In this document: positions 35,332 through 44,458 of the stretch, in pieces | Position numbering within the stretch: the first letter of the stretch is position 1 | Layout of the letters: each line of letters starts with the position of its first letter | Source of the DNA: Flagellimonas meishanensis | GTDB lineage: Bacteria > Bacteroidota > Bacteroidia > Flavobacteriales > Flavobacteriaceae | Reading direction: 5' to 3' | NCBI RefSeq assembly: GCF_019880545.1 | Contig: NZ_JAINVW010000001.1 | Coordinates: 620,001 to 684,000 of the forward strand | Length of the DNA stretch: 64,000 bases | Position numbers and translations under genes: made by a program | The notes under the pieces: generated by a model | Told to the model about the DNA's origin: nothing | What the model saw: only the letters and a program-made list of their open reading frames with translations | The model's database searches: none

Positions 35332-37401
35332 TTAGCTGTTGAAGTTTGGTTTTACTCGCATGATCCACATTTCGTCATCATACGAGGCATTTAGTTTGGA
35401 GTAGTATGAGGTTAGGGCATTGCTCCAGGTTTCATGTTTTTTGAGATAAACGTATCTTAGGTTATCTTCTGGATTGATGAAATAACTGGCATGAAGGCCC
35501 TTGGCATTCAAATCTTTTACAAAACGGGAGGCATCCGAGGCGGACTCGAACACGTTGGCAATGATATAGTACCCCTCTGGAAGCCCGTTCACCTTGTGAG
35601 GCGCATAGGAAACCTTGGCTACATTCCCCTTGGAGCGTGCAATGTTCTTACTGAGGAAATCGTCCCCGTACTTGGATTCGGCACGATTTTTTACCGCCAC
35701 ATAATTAATGTGTGAACCAACATCCATGTTGTTCACGTTCATTACCCAGGCATCACCTTGGTACGAACCTTTAAATTGGGTGTTATGTGCCTTTATGGCC
35801 TCTTCCTTGTTTTGATAATTTTCAAGGTAAACGTAGTTGAGTCCGTTCTTTGGATTTTTAAAGTAATCGGCATTTATTCCCTTAGAACGCAGTTCACCTA
35901 TAAAGGCCGTAACATTTTCTGGGTTCTTGAAAACGTTGGCAATCAAATAATGTCCGCTTTCCACTGCCGGGATTTCGAAAGCCTTGAAACGGGCCCTGCT
36001 CTTGGTAACACTTCTATTTGTTCTATCCTTTTTGATGGATGTGTTTTTGGCTATAGCCGTACTGGTTTTTGGGGCTTCATCCAATCGAATTACCTTTTTG
36101 GTGGCAGCAGTGTTCGACAGGCCATGGTTTGCCAAGGGCTGTGAAGGACGTTTGGTGATGATATCCATACTGTCCATATTGGCAAAATAGACCTCTTTGG
36201 CTTTCTCTTCCAGTTCTGGACGCTCACCGCGGGTCTCGCGCCGTACCATTTTCATGACGGTTTCGAATCGTTTTTCAAGATCGGTCCTTCTTGTGGTTTC
36301 AATGGAATCTTGACGAAGTAGCAGCTCGTCCAAAATAGCATCGTTTTCAGCAAGCTTTTCTTTTAGTTCCGCTATCTGAATGTCTTTATCGGTCAGGTTC
36401 AGTGTTTCTTCAGGCGCAGTGTCTGCATCCACCAGATCTTCATTTTCTTTTTCAAGGAGCACCCTGTCTTCGGTCAAGTTTGGCGTGAAGGAATAGGCCA
36501 AGGAAATTTCATGGCTCACCCCAAAGTTTTCGAAGTTGTTTGTCAATCCTTTTTCCACGGTGTAACCTAGGGAAAGGTTTTTGTTAAGGTTGAAACCCAA
36601 TCCGGCGGAAGCACCATAGAAGTCGTCGTAACCTGCTTGGATCCAACCTAGTTTGGGCAGGTCTAGAATTAGGTTTCCTCCCAGCACAAAATTTTCTTCA
36701 CCAATTTTTCTAACTCGTGCCAAAGGCATTAACCGGCCTTGTTCCATGATGCCCGCGGCATTTTTAAACTGATGGGTATATTGCAGATGACCAGAATAGG
36801 TCTTTTCATTGAATTCTGTAACGGATTCGCTGCTTTTCAAGTTATAATCGAAGAGGTTTTCGGCGAAACCACCAATATCAAACTGACCAAAAGAAAGGTT
36901 GAAGCCTGGTTGAAAGCTTATCAGGGAGGAGCTCTCCAAGGTGTTCAGCAAAGGGTCTTCTTCCAGGGCGTTGGCCCGGTCTTGGTTAAATGCACTTTGA
37001 TAATAGGAAAAATTGGCCCCAAAGGTGAAGTTGCTTTTTGGACTAAGGCGAACACCATACGCGTAGTTTGCATGTACACCAAAGTTGTTGAAAAGCCCTT
37101 CCCGATTGGTGAACAAGCTAAGTCCAACCCCACTCCTATCACTTACCCTACCGCTATAACTCAGAAAGTAAACCTGGTTGTTATCATTAAATGATACCGA
37201 TTGGTTTCTATGGAATAGATTGATGTAGGACTTATCTTCCCGTACGGTGGAAAATGTTGGGTTTATCAAGAACCTGTTGAATTTTAGCAAGTTCTGTGAT
37301 GGAACATTGTAATCCACAAAGGGCGCTTCCTCTTGGGCCTTTATTCCTGAAAAGGCCAAGAGGAAGAGCAAGATAAGAAGTTGAGGTTTTCTAGGTTGCA
37401 T
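35332..37401 (-). CDS. sprD: PorP/SprF-like protein with coiled coil and two SPOR-like repeats (SprD position)
   Basis: A 689-residue envelope protein. After a signal peptide (to about GIKAQ, residue 22), residues ~25-310 form a PorP/SprF-like barrel (FVDYNVPSQNLLKFNRFLINPTFS, YSFTPNL). Residues ~325-410 are acidic and coiled-coil-like. The C-terminal ~200 residues hold two similar units, GHYLIANVFKNPENVTAFIGEL and GYYIIANVFESASDASRFVKDL, each followed by a YVYL strand; these resemble SPOR domains, which bind peptidoglycan stripped of stem peptides. Operon order assigns it as the sprD counterpart. It probably ties the adhesin export apparatus to the cell wall. The symbol rests mainly on position. 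Confidence 0.78.
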   Translation of the reverse strand: MQPRKPQLLILLFLLAFSGIKAQEEAPFVDYNVPSQNLLKFNRFLINPTFSTVREDKSYINLFHRNQSVSFNDNNQVYFLSYSGRVSDRSGVGLSLFTNREGLFNNFGVHANYAYGVRLSPKSNFTFGANFSYYQSAFNQDRANALEEDPLLNTLESSSLISFQPGFNLSFGQFDIGGFAENLFDYNLKSSESVTEFNEKTYSGHLQYTHQFKNAAGIMEQGRLMPLARVRKIGEENFVLGGNLILDLPKLGWIQAGYDDFYGASAGLGFNLNKNLSLGYTVEKGLTNNFENFGVSHEISLAYSFTPNLTEDRVLLEKENEDLVDADTAPEETLNLTDKDIQIAELKEKLAENDAILDELLLRQDSIETTRRTDLEKRFETVMKMVRRETRGERPELEEKAKEVYFANMDSMDIITKRPSQPLANHGLSNTAATKKVIRLDEAPKTSTAIAKNTSIKKDRTNRSVTKSRARFKAFEIPAVESGHYLIANVFKNPENVTAFIGELRSKGINADYFKNPKNGLNYVYLENYQNKEEAIKAHNTQFKGSYQGDAWVMNVNNMDVGSHINYVAVKNRAESKYGDDFLSKNIARSKGNVAKVSYAPHKVNGLPEGYYIIANVFESASDASRFVKDLNAKGLHASYFINPEDNLRYVYLKKHETWSNALTSYYSKLNASYDDEMWIMRVKPNFNS

Positions 37402-37406
37402 TAGTT

Positions 37407-39668
37407 TTATCTAATAACGGTTATGGTTCCCTGTTTTAAACTGGACCCGCCTTTGGTGATTTTGTAATAGAAAATCATGCTGGATCGGTTAAAAGAGGTT
37501 GTTGATTGCGGCCAATTGTTTTCGTAATTGGTTTGGCTGAATATTTCTTTTCCGGTTTCATCAAAAATGGTCACCAGAACATCGCTGTTCCTGGAATAGG
37601 TGTTGGGCAATACCCATAGATCGTTGATGCCATCGCCATTCACGGTTATTACGTTGGGCACCGCAAACGTATCCCTATAGGTGACCGTGATAACCTTGCT
37701 TATGGTACAGTTGCCAAAACTTGCGACCAGGAGATACTCTCCCTCTTGGTGGAAAGGGAAAAAGTCTTGGGTGGTCAGTAAAGTATTGTTTGCATCGAAC
37801 CATTCGTAGGATTGCGCACCACTAGCTGTAACAGTTTCGGTCTCACCTTCAATTAGGATAAGATCTTGCGGTTTATCCAAGGAAAGCAAGGATTCATCAA
37901 AAGCATTCACCGCAATTGAATTTGAGGTCAAGGGACAGTCATTGGTAGTGATCACCAATTGATAATCGCCTACTGCATCGGCAACAATACTGTCAGAAGA
38001 AGTATCAACAACTTGTCCGTTTCGTAACCATTGGTAGGTTTTGTTGGTCAAATCCGTGGTCGTTGATAGCACTATGGGACCTGCACCTTCACAAAGCACA
38101 GTTCCGGTTGAGGAAATCAGCAACACTTCATCTGTTGGTAGTTTAACCTCAAGATTATTGGATGAGGTGTTGTAGCTGTTCAAGGCACCATCCAAAATAT
38201 AGGCTCCGTTGTTGGCAGAATCCGATAACGTTATCGTTTTAGATGTCTCAGCGGGAATAATGGCATCGTCTTTTTTCCATTGATAGGCAAAGGAAGATTG
38301 TAGTGTGCCAGTAACATCGGTTTTGGCCCCTGAGGCACTTACTGCGTTTATTGTTGTAAGGCTAAGAGTCGCATCGGCGCTTTGGCAGGCGGTGTAGGTA
38401 CCTACATAATCAATTACAAACTCAAATGAATCTGGGGAGGCGACCATTGTGGTTTCAGAAGCTATGGGAGAACCAGAGCATCCACCACTTGTTTCGGAGA
38501 CCCTTGCATGATAGGTCCCTGTTTCCGTTATGTTTACGGAACTGGCCGTGGCACCCGATATGGGCGCACCATCCTTGTACCATTGATAAGTTGGTGATGT
38601 TGCGGTGGTGGTTACAGACAGTGTTGTGGTCTGTGATGGCAAGAGTACGATTTCGGCCGCATTTTGTCTTGTGACCTCAAAATCTCCAAGGTTATTGATG
38701 GTAACGGCGGCTGAACGCTCTACGCAAGCACTTGCCCCACTGATCTCAACTTCATAGCTTCCATCAAAACCACTTACTGAAGTATTCACGGGGTACGAAT
38801 CTCCCTCCAATGTTGGGCCGGCCACAATTGCGCCATCTTTGTACCAAGTATAGGTCAGCCCCATTCCGATTAAACTGGCCTGCAAGGTATAGGCGTCCCC
38901 AGCACATAGCCCCACATTGCTAGAACCATTAATGGCAATGCCCATACTGCTGCCCGTTGTAATTTCTATGGTGTTGGAAAGCGTATTGGCCGATCCGGAA
39001 CAAATTGAACCGTAATCAAGCTCTACGTAGTACATTCCCGCTGTTGACACGGTAATGCTTTCGGATTTTTCGGCTAAAGGCGTGCCGCTTCTATACCAGT
39101 TGTATTGGTAGGAGGATGCATTGGGAATGTTATGCGGTGCTAGGGTTACCGAAGCGCCCCCACAAAGCTGAATGGTCCCTCCAGGAGGAATGGAACCATT
39201 GCCATCCTGACTGATCAGTAAAGGTGAATTATAGTCTACGTAATACATGGAATAGGCATCTGAAGCCGGACTGGTTTTAACAGGGCTGGTACTACGCACC
39301 CTCATTTTATAGCTTTCTCCCCTGATATCCGTTGGCACGGCAAATTGGAATTCAAAATCAAAAACAGTGTTTTTATCACTTACACGGGCCAATTCTCTTG
39401 GGGAACCAAAGTTTCCATTGGCGTCGGAAAGTTCCAGGACAAATTCATTGTCGGAGTTTACCAAAGGCGGGCTCCAAGTAAAGTTTACGAAGTATTCGTT
39501 GAAACTTCCTGAGGCACAGGCGGCGGTCCAGGCAGAATTACCGGCAAGATTGGGATTGTCTGCGGCCACGGGCTTGTTCAGCACTTGGGCGTCAACTGGG
39601 TGGATACCGGCGACAATAATGGCCAGCACCAGTACCAGAATGTTACAGAGTGAACTACTTTTTTTCAT
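37407..39668 (-). CDS. sprC: Ig-like-domain gliding-motility-associated surface protein (SprC position)
   Basis: A ~753-residue secreted protein, first gene of the sprCDBF operon. I start it at the ATG at 39668 (MKKSSSLCNILVLVLAIIVAG, signal peptide ending at VDAQ); an upstream ATG at 39707 would put 13 residues before the signal. The body consists of repeated Ig/PKD-like modules with the recurrent YQWYKDG or YTWYKDG strand (about six copies). The C-terminal ~85 residues (FAVPNVITVNGDGINDLWVLPN onward) are a type B type IX sorting domain like that of the SprB protein. A perfect 6-bp hairpin (39691-39706) lies in the leader. Five bases separate it from sprD. Confidence 0.82.
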   Translation of the reverse strand: MKKSSSLCNILVLVLAIIVAGIHPVDAQVLNKPVAADNPNLAGNSAWTAACASGSFNEYFVNFTWSPPLVNSDNEFVLELSDANGNFGSPRELARVSDKNTVFDFEFQFAVPTDIRGESYKMRVRSTSPVKTSPASDAYSMYYVDYNSPLLISQDGNGSIPPGGTIQLCGGASVTLAPHNIPNASSYQYNWYRSGTPLAEKSESITVSTAGMYYVELDYGSICSGSANTLSNTIEITTGSSMGIAINGSSNVGLCAGDAYTLQASLIGMGLTYTWYKDGAIVAGPTLEGDSYPVNTSVSGFDGSYEVEISGASACVERSAAVTINNLGDFEVTRQNAAEIVLLPSQTTTLSVTTTATSPTYQWYKDGAPISGATASSVNITETGTYHARVSETSGGCSGSPIASETTMVASPDSFEFVIDYVGTYTACQSADATLSLTTINAVSASGAKTDVTGTLQSSFAYQWKKDDAIIPAETSKTITLSDSANNGAYILDGALNSYNTSSNNLEVKLPTDEVLLISSTGTVLCEGAGPIVLSTTTDLTNKTYQWLRNGQVVDTSSDSIVADAVGDYQLVITTNDCPLTSNSIAVNAFDESLLSLDKPQDLILIEGETETVTASGAQSYEWFDANNTLLTTQDFFPFHQEGEYLLVASFGNCTISKVITVTYRDTFAVPNVITVNGDGINDLWVLPNTYSRNSDVLVTIFDETGKEIFSQTNYENNWPQSTTSFNRSSMIFYYKITKGGSSLKQGTITVIR

Positions 39669-39886
39669 CAGCGTTAGTTTTAAGAGGTTGTGGGCAATAA
39701 TGCCCATAGTTTGTGCCCCTTAATCTTGTTTAGTTCGTTGAGACGTCTTTCGACGACGCATTTTCATATAACATTCCTAATAACAAATATGCCTTTATTT
39801 TGGTCGAAAGGAAAGATATTGTTGTAGCCGCTGCCAAAAGTGTTGTGAAATGGCTTTCTTTGTATACTCTGTGGGCGGATAAATGG

Positions 39887-39914
39887 TTGGGAACAGGGTA
39901 TTTTACTACATTTG
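39887..39914 (+). promoter_or_regulatory. glnS promoter
   Basis: TTG at 39887-39889 and TACATTTG at 39907-39914 (exact -7 consensus), separated by 17 bases. Transcription would start near 39920, just before the ATG at 39932; this rules out the much longer open frame that reaches back to 39800. Confidence 0.72.
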
Positions 39915-39931
39915 CCCTTCAAATTTTAGGT

Positions 39932-41617
39932 ATGGCTGAAGATGTCAAATCACTGAATTTTATAGAGCATATCATCGAGGAGGATTTGCGTAGCGGATAT
40001 GCCAAGGACAATCTGCGCTTTCGGTTTCCTCCAGAACCCAATGGCTATCTGCACATAGGCCATGCCAGCTCCATTTGTTTGAATTTTGGCCTGGGTCTGC
40101 GTTATGGTGCTCCGGTCAATCTACGTTTTGATGACACAAATCCCACCAAAGAGGAAAAGGAGTATGTGGATGCCATAAAAGAGGATGTTGCCTGGTTAGG
40201 ATATGAGTGGGAGGCGGAGTGCTATGCATCGGACTATTTTCAACAGTTATATGATTGGGCTGTGGAGTTGATAAAAAAGGGAAAGGCCTACGTGGACAGC
40301 CAATCTTCCGAGGAAATTGCAAGTCAAAAAGGAACACCGACCGAGGCGGGAAAAGAGAGCCCTTATCGCAACCGTGCCGTGGAAGAGAACCTTCGCCTTT
40401 TTGAAGGAATGAGGAATGGTGAGTACAAAGAGGGAACCCATGTACTTCGCGCCAAGATAAACATGGCATCACCCAACATGCTAATGCGGGATCCGGTGAT
40501 GTACAGAATATTGCACAAACCCCACCACAGGACAAATACCGATTGGTGTATTTATCCCATGTACGATTGGACGCATGGGGAAAGTGACTACATCGAGCAA
40601 ATATCCCATTCGCTTTGTACGCTGGAGTTTTTGCCTCACAGAGAGCTGTATGACTGGTTTTTGGACCAATTGGTAGATTCTACAAAACTTCGCCCCAAGC
40701 AGCGGGAATTTGCGCGGAGAAACCTTAGCCATACTGTGGTTAGCAAACGGAAGTTGTTGCAATTGGTGGAAAATGGCGTGGTAAGTGGTTGGGACGATCC
40801 AAGGATGCCAACGATATCAGGTTTGCGCAGAAGGGGATACACACCAGAATCCATTCGTAATTTTGCGGACACCATTGGCATTGCCAAAAGGGAAAATGTG
40901 GTGGATGTGTCGTTATTGGAGTTTCATGTGCGGGAACACTTGAACAAGATTGCCCCTCGGGTAATGGCCGTATTGAATCCATTGAAAGTTATCATCACCA
41001 ACTATCCTGAAGGCAAGGAGGAGTGGCTGGATGCGGAGAATAACCCGGAAGATGAGGATGCGGGAATGCGCAAGGTGCCGTTTTCCAGGGAGCTGTATAT
41101 AGAGCAGGAGGACTTTAAGGAAGAAGCAAATCGAAAATTCTTCCGGCTCAAGTTGGGTGGCGAAGTTCGATTGAAGAACGGATATATCATCAAGGCTGAT
41201 AGATGCACGAAAGATGCCAACGGAAAAGTTGTGGAGGTACAATGCACCTATGATCCAAGAAGCAAAAGCGGATCAGGAACGGAGGAGAGCCAAAGAAAGG
41301 TCAAGGGAACATTGCATTGGGTTTCCATTCCCCATGCGGTAACAGCCGAGGTCAGAATATATGACCGCCTTTTTACGGATCCTACACCTGATGGATACAA
41401 GGACAAGGATTTCATGGAATTTATTAATCCAGAATCACTGACTAAAATCACGGGCTATCTTGAACCGAGCTTGGGGCAAGCCAAGATTGGGGAGCAATTC
41501 CAATTTCAGCGTCTCGGTTATTTTAATGTGGACAAAGATTCAACAAAGGACAAACTGGTTTTTAATCGAACGGTTACTTTGAGGGACACCTGGGCCAAAT
41601 TGGAACAAAAAGAGTAG
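39932..41617 (+). CDS. glnS: Glutaminyl-tRNA synthetase
   Basis: A 561-residue class I aminoacyl-tRNA synthetase charging tRNA-Gln. The HIGH motif appears in PPEPNGYLHIGHASS; the KMSKS counterpart is VVSKRKL. The catalytic domain is followed by the beta-barrel anticodon-binding domain with YPEGKEEWLDAENNPED and LHWVSIPHAVTAEVRIYDRLF, which distinguishes GlnRS from GluRS. I start it at the ATG at 39932, just downstream of a clear promoter. A bidirectional terminator follows about 210 bp after the stop. GlnRS here implies that tRNA-Gln is charged directly, at least in part. Confidence 0.96.
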   Translation: MAEDVKSLNFIEHIIEEDLRSGYAKDNLRFRFPPEPNGYLHIGHASSICLNFGLGLRYGAPVNLRFDDTNPTKEEKEYVDAIKEDVAWLGYEWEAECYASDYFQQLYDWAVELIKKGKAYVDSQSSEEIASQKGTPTEAGKESPYRNRAVEENLRLFEGMRNGEYKEGTHVLRAKINMASPNMLMRDPVMYRILHKPHHRTNTDWCIYPMYDWTHGESDYIEQISHSLCTLEFLPHRELYDWFLDQLVDSTKLRPKQREFARRNLSHTVVSKRKLLQLVENGVVSGWDDPRMPTISGLRRRGYTPESIRNFADTIGIAKRENVVDVSLLEFHVREHLNKIAPRVMAVLNPLKVIITNYPEGKEEWLDAENNPEDEDAGMRKVPFSRELYIEQEDFKEEANRKFFRLKLGGEVRLKNGYIIKADRCTKDANGKVVEVQCTYDPRSKSGSGTEESQRKVKGTLHWVSIPHAVTAEVRIYDRLFTDPTPDGYKDKDFMEFINPESLTKITGYLEPSLGQAKIGEQFQFQRLGYFNVDKDSTKDKLVFNRTVTLRDTWAKLEQKE

Positions 41618-41825
41618 CATAAACATTTTTTATCATCGACGGATCAAAGAATCTATTTTGTCTATAGTGAAGGCGTAAAAGAGGGGCTCACTATTGCGTT
41701 TTTTCTTTTTGGCCGATAAAGAACATGACGAGACACTTCAAGATTTCATACAAGGCCTTAAGATCAATTTTTTTTACTGAAGCACAAATTGTACGCTTCA
41801 TGGAAGGCCATCGGGACCGAAGAAC

Positions 41826-41855
41826 AAAAAAAGAGCCTTTAAGGCTCTTTTTTTT
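41826..41855. terminator. Bidirectional rho-independent terminator
   Basis: Stem GAGCC (41833-41837) / GGCTC (41843-41847), extendable by A-T pairs, flanked by an A run on the left and a T run on the right. It can stop both glnS transcription and the convergent SPFH/gltX transcription. Confidence 0.8.
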
Positions 41856-41869
41856 AGATGTGGTTCAAA

Positions 41870-42796
41870 TTATTCTTCTTTCTTTTTGTTGTGCTTCTTC
41901 ATGGCCTCTCCAATTTGGTTGCTCGCGGTAAAGGACGCCACCATATTGTTCAGCATGTCGCTACCGGCCTGTGGAGAGTTGGGCAACAAGATCAGGTTGG
42001 TGTTGGTTTCTTCACCAATGGCCTGTAATGTATCGTAATGCTGTGTCACAACGATCAGTGCGGAAGCTTCCTGTGAATTGATGCCCACTTTGTTCAACAC
42101 TTCAACGGACTCTTCCAACCCACGGGCAATTTCCCTTCGTTGGTCCGCTATACCCTGCCCTTGCAAACGTTTGCTTTCGGCCTCGGCCTTTGCTTTTTCA
42201 ACGATCAGGATACGCGCTGCGTCCCCTTCAAACTGGGCGGCGATCTTTTCCCGTTCGGATGCGTTGATCCGGTTCATGGCTGCTTTTACCTGGGCGTCGG
42301 GATCAATATCGGTGACCAAGGTTTTAATAATGTCATAACCGTAATCCAACATGGCGTCCTGCAACTCAGATTTAACGGCAATGGCTATATCGTCTTTTTT
42401 GACGAATACATCATCAAGTTTCATTTTGGGAACCTCGGCACGGACCACATCAAAAACATAGGAAGTGATTTGATCGTGCGGATACTCCAATTTATAAAAA
42501 GCTTCATAGACTTTGTCCCTAATGACCACATACTGAACGGACACCTTGAGCTTTACAAACACATCATCCAAGGTTTTGGTTTCAACGATTACATCCAATT
42601 GTTGGATTTTTAGGCTAAGCCTTCCTGCGATTCGGTCAATAAGGGGAATCTTCATTTGAAGACCTGAGTTTCGAATACTCTGGAATCGACCAAAGCGCTC
42701 AATTACAACAGCCGTTTGCTGTTTTACGATAAAGAAGAACTTAAACAGAATGATAAGTCCAATGAAAATAATAGGTATGTAGAAAAAATCGCCCAT
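41870..42796 (-). CDS. SPFH/band 7 (stomatin-like) membrane protein
   Basis: A 308-residue protein with an N-terminal membrane helix (FYIPIIFIGLIILFKFFFI) and an SPFH domain beginning QQTAVVIERFGRFQSI, as in the paraslipin/QmcA group. A long helical region rich in Ala, Glu and Lys (~190-240) supports oligomerisation into ring-like membrane scaffolds, often linked to FtsH-type proteolysis or membrane-domain organisation. A short KKHNKKKEE tail ends the protein. It lies 87 bp downstream of gltX on the same strand; a terminator follows. Specific role unknown. Confidence 0.9.
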   Translation of the reverse strand: MGDFFYIPIIFIGLIILFKFFFIVKQQTAVVIERFGRFQSIRNSGLQMKIPLIDRIAGRLSLKIQQLDVIVETKTLDDVFVKLKVSVQYVVIRDKVYEAFYKLEYPHDQITSYVFDVVRAEVPKMKLDDVFVKKDDIAIAVKSELQDAMLDYGYDIIKTLVTDIDPDAQVKAAMNRINASEREKIAAQFEGDAARILIVEKAKAEAESKRLQGQGIADQRREIARGLEESVEVLNKVGINSQEASALIVVTQHYDTLQAIGEETNTNLILLPNSPQAGSDMLNNMVASFTASNQIGEAMKKHNKKKEE

Positions 42797-42883
42797 GGTG
42801 CTTAAGATTTAATTTTAGAAATGGAAATTACAAAACTCTGGCGCATTATAAGTGGCCATCCGTCAAGTTTTGTTACACATCCG

Positions 42884-44401
42884 TCAATTGGGCAAGTTGG
42901 AAATAGCTGTTTTTATCCGATGAACACTTTCCTCTTTACCCAAGAGTTCCAGAATATCGAACAAATGGGGACCTTTCATGTCTCCGACGATTACAAGCCG
43001 AAGGGGGGGCATTACCTTGCCAAAGGACAGCTCTTGGTCCGCTATCCACGTCTTCACTATGGTTTCTATATTGGAAGATTCAAAAGCGTCAATTTTTTCC
43101 AAGAGCGGCACTATTTGCTCCATTATTTCTGAAGTTTCCGCCTTCCATGCCTTGTTTACCGCCTTTTCATTGTAGGAAGAGGGCGTTAGAAAGAAGTAGC
43201 TTCCCAATTCCCAGAAGTCGGAAACGAAGGTCGCACGTTCTTTGATCAAGCCGATTACCTTGGTGAGATAGTCAAGATCCAAAGTCCTAACTGAAAAGCT
43301 CGTAAGGTTTTCCTGGACATAACTTAAGAACCATTCGGCAAGTTCGGGATTACTTTTCTTTTGTAGATATTGGTGGTTGTACCACTTGGCCTTCTCTGGA
43401 TCAAACCGGGCCCCTGATTTGTTTACCCGGTCCAGACTAAATGCTTGGACCAGCTCATCCAACGAAAACAATTCCTGTTCCGTACCAGGGTTCCACCCCA
43501 GAAGAGCCAAAAAGTTGACCAGTGCCTCGGGAAGGTATCCTGCTTCTTTATACCCAATGGAATCATTCCATGAAAGTGGGAATACGGGAAAACCACCCTT
43601 TTCCCCGTCCCGTTTGCTCAGCTTGCCTTTTCCCACGGGCTTCATGATCAGGGGAAGATGTGCGAACTGCGGGGCTTTCCACCCAAAAGCATCATACAAC
43701 AGCTGATGAAGGGCTAAAGAGGGCAACCATTCCTCTCCTCGGATAACATGGGATATGCCCATTAGATGGTCATCCACAATATTCGCTAAATGATAGGTCG
43801 GCATGCCATCACTTTTGAAGAGGACCTTGTCATCAAGAATATTGGTGTCAATGTTTATACGGCCCCGAATGAGGTCGTGTAGCACCAATTGTTCGTCCTG
43901 CGGCGATTTGAATCGGATGACATAATCTTCTCCTGCATTTAGTTTGGCCTTTAGCTCCAATGGAGATAGGGACAGGGAATTGGAGAGTTTTAAACGATTG
44001 TGCCAGTTGTAAATGAATGTTTTGCCCTTGGCTTCATGGTCTTTTCTATGAAAATCCAATCGTTCCGGAGTATCAAAAGCATAATACGCCTTACCTTCCT
44101 CAACCAGCCTTAAGGCATACTGATGATAAAGTTCCTTCCGCTCACTTTGTCGGTAGGGACCGCAATTGGATTCTTTACCCGGGCCTTCATCAAAGGGAAT
44201 CCCGCACCAATTGAGCGCATTTATGATGTATTGCTCAGCACCTTCCACATAACGACTTTGGTCAGTGTCCTCGATTCTCAGAATGAAATCCCCTTTGTGC
44301 CGTTTGGCGAACAAATAATTGAACAATGCGGTGCGGACACCTCCGATGTGTAAGGGCCCCGTGGGACTGGGCGCAAAGCGCACCCGAACTTTTTCATTCA
44401 T
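42884..44401 (-). CDS. gltX: Glutamyl-tRNA synthetase
   Basis: A 505-residue class Ib aminoacyl-tRNA synthetase charging tRNA-Glu. The N-terminal RFAPSPTGPLHIGGVRTALFNYL contains the HIGH-type motif (HIGG), and GKLSKRDG is the KMSKS loop. The C-terminal helical anticodon-binding domain is complete. A -7-like element TATCTTTA on the minus strand (44428-44421) ends 19 bases upstream of the ATG. It stands between an AlkB-type gene upstream and the SPFH gene downstream, all on the minus strand. Confidence 0.96.
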   Translation of the reverse strand: MNEKVRVRFAPSPTGPLHIGGVRTALFNYLFAKRHKGDFILRIEDTDQSRYVEGAEQYIINALNWCGIPFDEGPGKESNCGPYRQSERKELYHQYALRLVEEGKAYYAFDTPERLDFHRKDHEAKGKTFIYNWHNRLKLSNSLSLSPLELKAKLNAGEDYVIRFKSPQDEQLVLHDLIRGRINIDTNILDDKVLFKSDGMPTYHLANIVDDHLMGISHVIRGEEWLPSLALHQLLYDAFGWKAPQFAHLPLIMKPVGKGKLSKRDGEKGGFPVFPLSWNDSIGYKEAGYLPEALVNFLALLGWNPGTEQELFSLDELVQAFSLDRVNKSGARFDPEKAKWYNHQYLQKKSNPELAEWFLSYVQENLTSFSVRTLDLDYLTKVIGLIKERATFVSDFWELGSYFFLTPSSYNEKAVNKAWKAETSEIMEQIVPLLEKIDAFESSNIETIVKTWIADQELSFGKVMPPLRLVIVGDMKGPHLFDILELLGKEESVHRIKTAISNLPN

Positions 44402-44458
44402 CGTTACTGCGATTAAGGCGTAAAGATACGGTGTGTTTTGTGATGAAAAAAGGAACCG

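Noticed and set aside
39691..39706. Perfect 6-bp hairpin TGGGCA-ATAA-TGCCCA in the leader of the spr operon, considered as a riboswitch or attenuator
   Set aside because: It is short, lacks a T run and has no match to a known riboswitch; too little to claim a regulator.
39800..39931. 44-codon N-terminal extension of glnS from TTG 39800
   Set aside because: A good promoter (39887-39914) lies inside it, and GlnRS homologues begin near MAEDVKSLNF at 39932.
41725..41931. 68-codon plus-strand frame between glnS and the SPFH gene
   Set aside because: It reads through the bidirectional terminator and into the 3' end of the opposing gene; the sequence has no family resemblance.
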